Assembly: GCF_020639365.1 (NCBI RefSeq)
Contig: NZ_JAINUL010000001.1
Span: 978,463 to 1,042,462 of the forward strand
Reading direction: 5' to 3'
DNA: 64,000 bases
Source of the DNA: Streptomyces flavotricini
GTDB lineage: Bacteria; Actinomycetota; Actinomycetes; Streptomycetales; Streptomycetaceae
Every line of letters starts with the position of its first letter. The stretch's first letter is position 1. Both the position numbers and the translations under genes were made by a program. Shown in pieces: positions 62,097-64,000 of the stretch. Below the pieces are notes generated by a model that worked only from the letters and a program-made list of their open reading frames with translations, was not told the DNA's origin and made no database searches.

Positions 62097-62876
62097 TCAC
62101 CACGTCGAGGTGGCGATGACCTCCCCGTCGCCCGTGCGGACGGACACGGTGCCGTGGTCCTGGTACACCTGCCGCCGCCAGGACACGAACACGTCAGCCA
62201 CCCGACGGCCGTCCTCCGCCAGGCCCTTGCCCACGGCCCGGGTCGTGAAGGTCACGAGCGCCTCCCCGGCGTCCCGCCCCTTGCGCACCCGGGCCTCCCC
62301 GACGGCCCGCTCGGGAAGGAACTGATCGGCTCTGGTGCGCCGCTGGGCGTAGTAGGCGTTGAAGTCGCGTGTCATGTCGAACCACCCGGCCCCGCCGCAG
62401 GGCCCGGCACCGTTGGTGACGTCCCCGTCGGTGGGCGGCCCGGCGTACCCGCCGTCCTCCTGATCGGTGGGCGGCCCCGCATGGCCGCCCGTCTCCTGAT
62501 CGGTCGGCGGGCCTGCGTCCCCGCCGGTCTCCTCATCGGTGGGCGGGCCTGCGTACCCGCCCGTCTCCTCATCGGTGGGCGGCCCCGCGTACCCGCCCGT
62601 CTCCTCATCGGTGGGCGGCCCCGCGTACCCGCCCGTCTCCTCATCGGTGGGCGGGCCTGCGTACCCGCCCGTCTCCTCATCGGTGGGCGGCCCCGCGTAC
62701 CCGCCGCCCGTGGTCCGGTCGAGACCGCAGGTCTCGTTCACCGGCGCAGCCGGTGCGGCGACTTCGCCACCGGCGTGCCGCGTGCCGCATGCCGCCAGCA
62801 CGGCGCACATGAACCCCACAGCCGCCGCTCTCCCGACCGCCCTGGACACGGCTGCCCTCGTCATCGCCATGGTCAT
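62097..62876 (-). CDS. Lipoprotein with eight 12-residue tandem repeats
   Basis: This 259-residue exported lipoprotein (lipobox MCAVLAAC, Cys30) carries eight copies of GGYAGPPTDEET. Five are exact; the last three vary as GGDAGPPTDQET, GGHAGPPTDQED and GGYAGPPTDGDV. They precede a folded C-terminal domain (FDMTRDFNAYYAQRRTRADQ; DVFVSWRRQVYQDHGTVSVR). The repeat is probably a wall-spanning stalk. The C-terminal domain is not recognised. ATG 62876 follows GGGGGG; two other ATGs lie just after it. Confidence 0.8.
   Translation of the reverse strand: MTMAMTRAAVSRAVGRAAAVGFMCAVLAACGTRHAGGEVAAPAAPVNETCGLDRTTGGGYAGPPTDEETGGYAGPPTDEETGGYAGPPTDEETGGYAGPPTDEETGGYAGPPTDEETGGDAGPPTDQETGGHAGPPTDQEDGGYAGPPTDGDVTNGAGPCGGAGWFDMTRDFNAYYAQRRTRADQFLPERAVGEARVRKGRDAGEALVTFTTRAVGKGLAEDGRRVADVFVSWRRQVYQDHGTVSVRTGDGEVIATSTW
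62418..62705 (-). repeat. Eight 36-bp tandem repeats inside the lipoprotein gene
   Basis: Unit length is exactly 36 bp (12 codons). Two sub-variants, differing at the codons for the Gly-Pro pair, alternate along the array, indicating recent duplication and homogenisation. The copies at the C-terminal end are more diverged. Confidence 0.9.
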
Positions 62877-62971
62877 CCCCCCTTGCCCATGGAGAGGGGA
62901 TCGCACCACTCCCGGTTCCACCCCGTGGGTCACGATGCCGCTACGACCGCCCGGTCAGGACTGCCGCGGAA

Positions 62972-63646
62972 TCAATCCGTCTCCCTCCGGTAGCAATCGG
63001 GAGAATCTCCGGACAAACGGAATTTCGGCAGGTCATCGCGGAAAAAGAAGATCCGCCGTTCTGCTGCACCGCGGATTTCATCGGCGGCTCGCTTTGACAC
63101 GATCAGACAGAATTTCTCGATCAAAGGGCTGCGATTCCCCGAGCGGGTCAACCGGAGCGACCCCTCATAGCGGCCGGGCCGGAAGGTCCAACCATCTGCC
63201 CAGAACACGAGCGTCGGCTGCTGCGGCTTGTCCTGACTGACGACGAATGGAGCGGGGTCGCCGGTCCAGTTGTAGTTGACCAGATCCGAAGCGAAGTCGT
63301 ATACGTATGTTCCGGTTTCATGCCAGTAGAAGACCGGCTTTGCCGAAGATGAAATCGAGCCGACGGGAGTGAGTCTCAGTCGCGCGTCACGAATCACCTC
63401 GACATCCTGGGCCTTGAAACGGGAGGAAACCGTCGGCTGGATCTGAAAAGCGGTCCCCTCGCCTACGGGTCCGGCCCGCAACAGGTGCGGAAGTGCCACA
63501 TCGATTCTGGGCTTCTTCTGCAGTTCAGCGAAGTTGTAGATCGAGAGCGCGAGCGCAACGACAGCGGCCAGCGTGGCGGCCCACTTGTGCGCACTGTCGA
63601 ATCGCACTCTGCGCGACTGCGTCGCCCTCTCGTCCGCGCCGTTCAC
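62972..63646 (-). CDS. Membrane-anchored hypothetical protein
   Basis: This 224-residue protein has a basic cytosolic N-terminus, one transmembrane helix (about 22-41; WAATLAAVVALALSIYNFAE) and an extracellular beta-rich domain (FWADGWTFRPGRYEGSLRLT; KPVFYWHETGTYVYDF). It begins at GTG 63646. Its base composition is lower in GC than neighbouring genes (more A/T at third positions), hinting at recent acquisition. No family recognised. Confidence 0.7.
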   Translation of the reverse strand: MNGADERATQSRRVRFDSAHKWAATLAAVVALALSIYNFAELQKKPRIDVALPHLLRAGPVGEGTAFQIQPTVSSRFKAQDVEVIRDARLRLTPVGSISSSAKPVFYWHETGTYVYDFASDLVNYNWTGDPAPFVVSQDKPQQPTLVFWADGWTFRPGRYEGSLRLTRSGNRSPLIEKFCLIVSKRAADEIRGAAERRIFFFRDDLPKFRLSGDSPDCYRRETD

Positions 63647-63763
63647 ACTCGCACTCTCCGCCGCAAGCGGGTCCTCGGCCCGCCCTGTTGCTCCACTTGG
63701 CCAGCGGAATCACCACCTGGTCCGCGTTCGCGTCCAGTCGGCTGAGCTCGCTACGGTGCCGCC

Positions 63764-64000
63764 ATGACCGGTCCAGTCCTGCGCCCCCTCCTCTTCCTCG
63801 ACGTCGACGGACCGCTCATCCCCTTCGGGGCCGGCGCTCACGAGCTGCCGGGCGGCTACCCGGCGTACGGGACGGGCGACGGCGCGAACCCCCTCCTCGC
63901 CAGGCTCGATCCCGCCCTCGGGCCCCGCCTCCTGGCGCTGCCGTGCGAGCTGGTCTGGGCCACGACCTGGATGGCCGACGCGAACGCGTGGGTGGCACCG
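63764..64000 (+). CDS. HAD-like domain protein (partial, 3' end off window)
   Basis: The first 79 residues show the haloacid-dehalogenase nucleophile motif LFLDVDGPLIPFG (Asp-x-Asp) and a later LVWATTWMADAN, as in the HAD domains of the Swiss-army-knife RNA repair-associated type (HAD_2/HAD_SAK). Substrate and length are unknown because the gene runs off the right edge. Confidence 0.75.
   Translation, partial: MTGPVLRPLLFLDVDGPLIPFGAGAHELPGGYPAYGTGDGANPLLARLDPALGPRLLALPCELVWATTWMADANAWVAP

Noticed and set aside
62418..62705. CRISPR-like regularly spaced repeats
   Set aside because: Units are contiguous 36-bp coding repeats with no unique spacers, in frame within a lipoprotein gene.

Overview
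The window reads as chromosomal DNA of a Streptomyces or very close relative. It has very high GC with strong third-position GC bias, many GTG starts, 4-bp stop/start overlaps and leaderless-looking promoters. Family content agrees: SARP regulator, DasR-type chitinase operator, CebR-like LacI operators, DUF6381, GH64 and an srs-like phenolic lipid cluster. I see no rRNA, tRNA, CRISPR array, prophage or complete insertion sequence. Both window edges cut genes.

Region 1 (1-16 kb) is a redox and dormancy-type block. A minus-strand operon encodes a hydrogenase maturation protease, a group 3b-like [NiFe]-hydrogenase (Fe-S, flavin and small subunits, plus the start of the large subunit) and a stand-alone cyclic-nucleotide-binding protein. 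Nearly every junction in it overlaps by 4 bp. A fused hydantoinase/oxoprolinase lies upstream. Divergent from that is an orphan transhydrogenase alpha-like protein. A PhoU-like protein, a YbhN-type membrane protein, two tandem universal stress proteins, a phosphoribosyltransferase-hydrolase fusion and a decayed third stress protein follow. Such genes cluster in hypoxia/dormancy regions of actinobacteria, so co-regulation is a reasonable inference.

Region 2 (16-34.5 kb) is mixed accessory chromosome. It holds an MHS-type MFS symporter with a GAF-PucR regulator, an MBL hydrolase with a divergent AraC regulator, a DUF4360 secreted protein and a galactose-oxidase-like copper radical oxidase with all active-site residues. 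It also holds two MarR/transporter divergent pairs with clear operator dyads, a secreted metalloprotease with FN3 and ricin-type lectin domains, pirin, and a frameshifted relic of a glycine-rich secreted protein. Two inverted, nearly identical 163-bp miniature elements with TA flanks (10350-10512 and 31438-31600) bracket about 21 kb. The second sits exactly in the stop codon of a small gene.

Region 3 (34.8-48.1 kb) is a polysaccharide-use island. It contains GH27 alpha-galactosidase, GH16 and GH64 beta-1,3-glucanases, a LacI regulator, a sugar-binding lipoprotein, two ABC permeases, GH1 beta-glucosidase and GH18 chitinase. Identical 14-bp LacI operators precede GH16 and the binding-protein gene, and a variant precedes the regulator. 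The layout indicates a CebR/CebEFG/BglC-like system wired to beta-1,3-glucan breakdown, with no local ATPase. The chitinase has its own DasR-like site.

Region 4 (48.1-64 kb) holds two repeat- or Pro-rich lipoproteins, an F420/NADP-reductase-like protein, a SARP regulator next to a collapsed M20 amidohydrolase relic, an FprA-type ferredoxin reductase and a PHP-domain protein. It also holds a type III PKS/methyltransferase/flavoprotein operon (srsABC-like) with a divergent UbiA prenyltransferase and a strong terminator. The end contains a membrane protein gene split by a 7-base homopolymer, DUF6381, DinB, a carboxylesterase and the start of a HAD protein.
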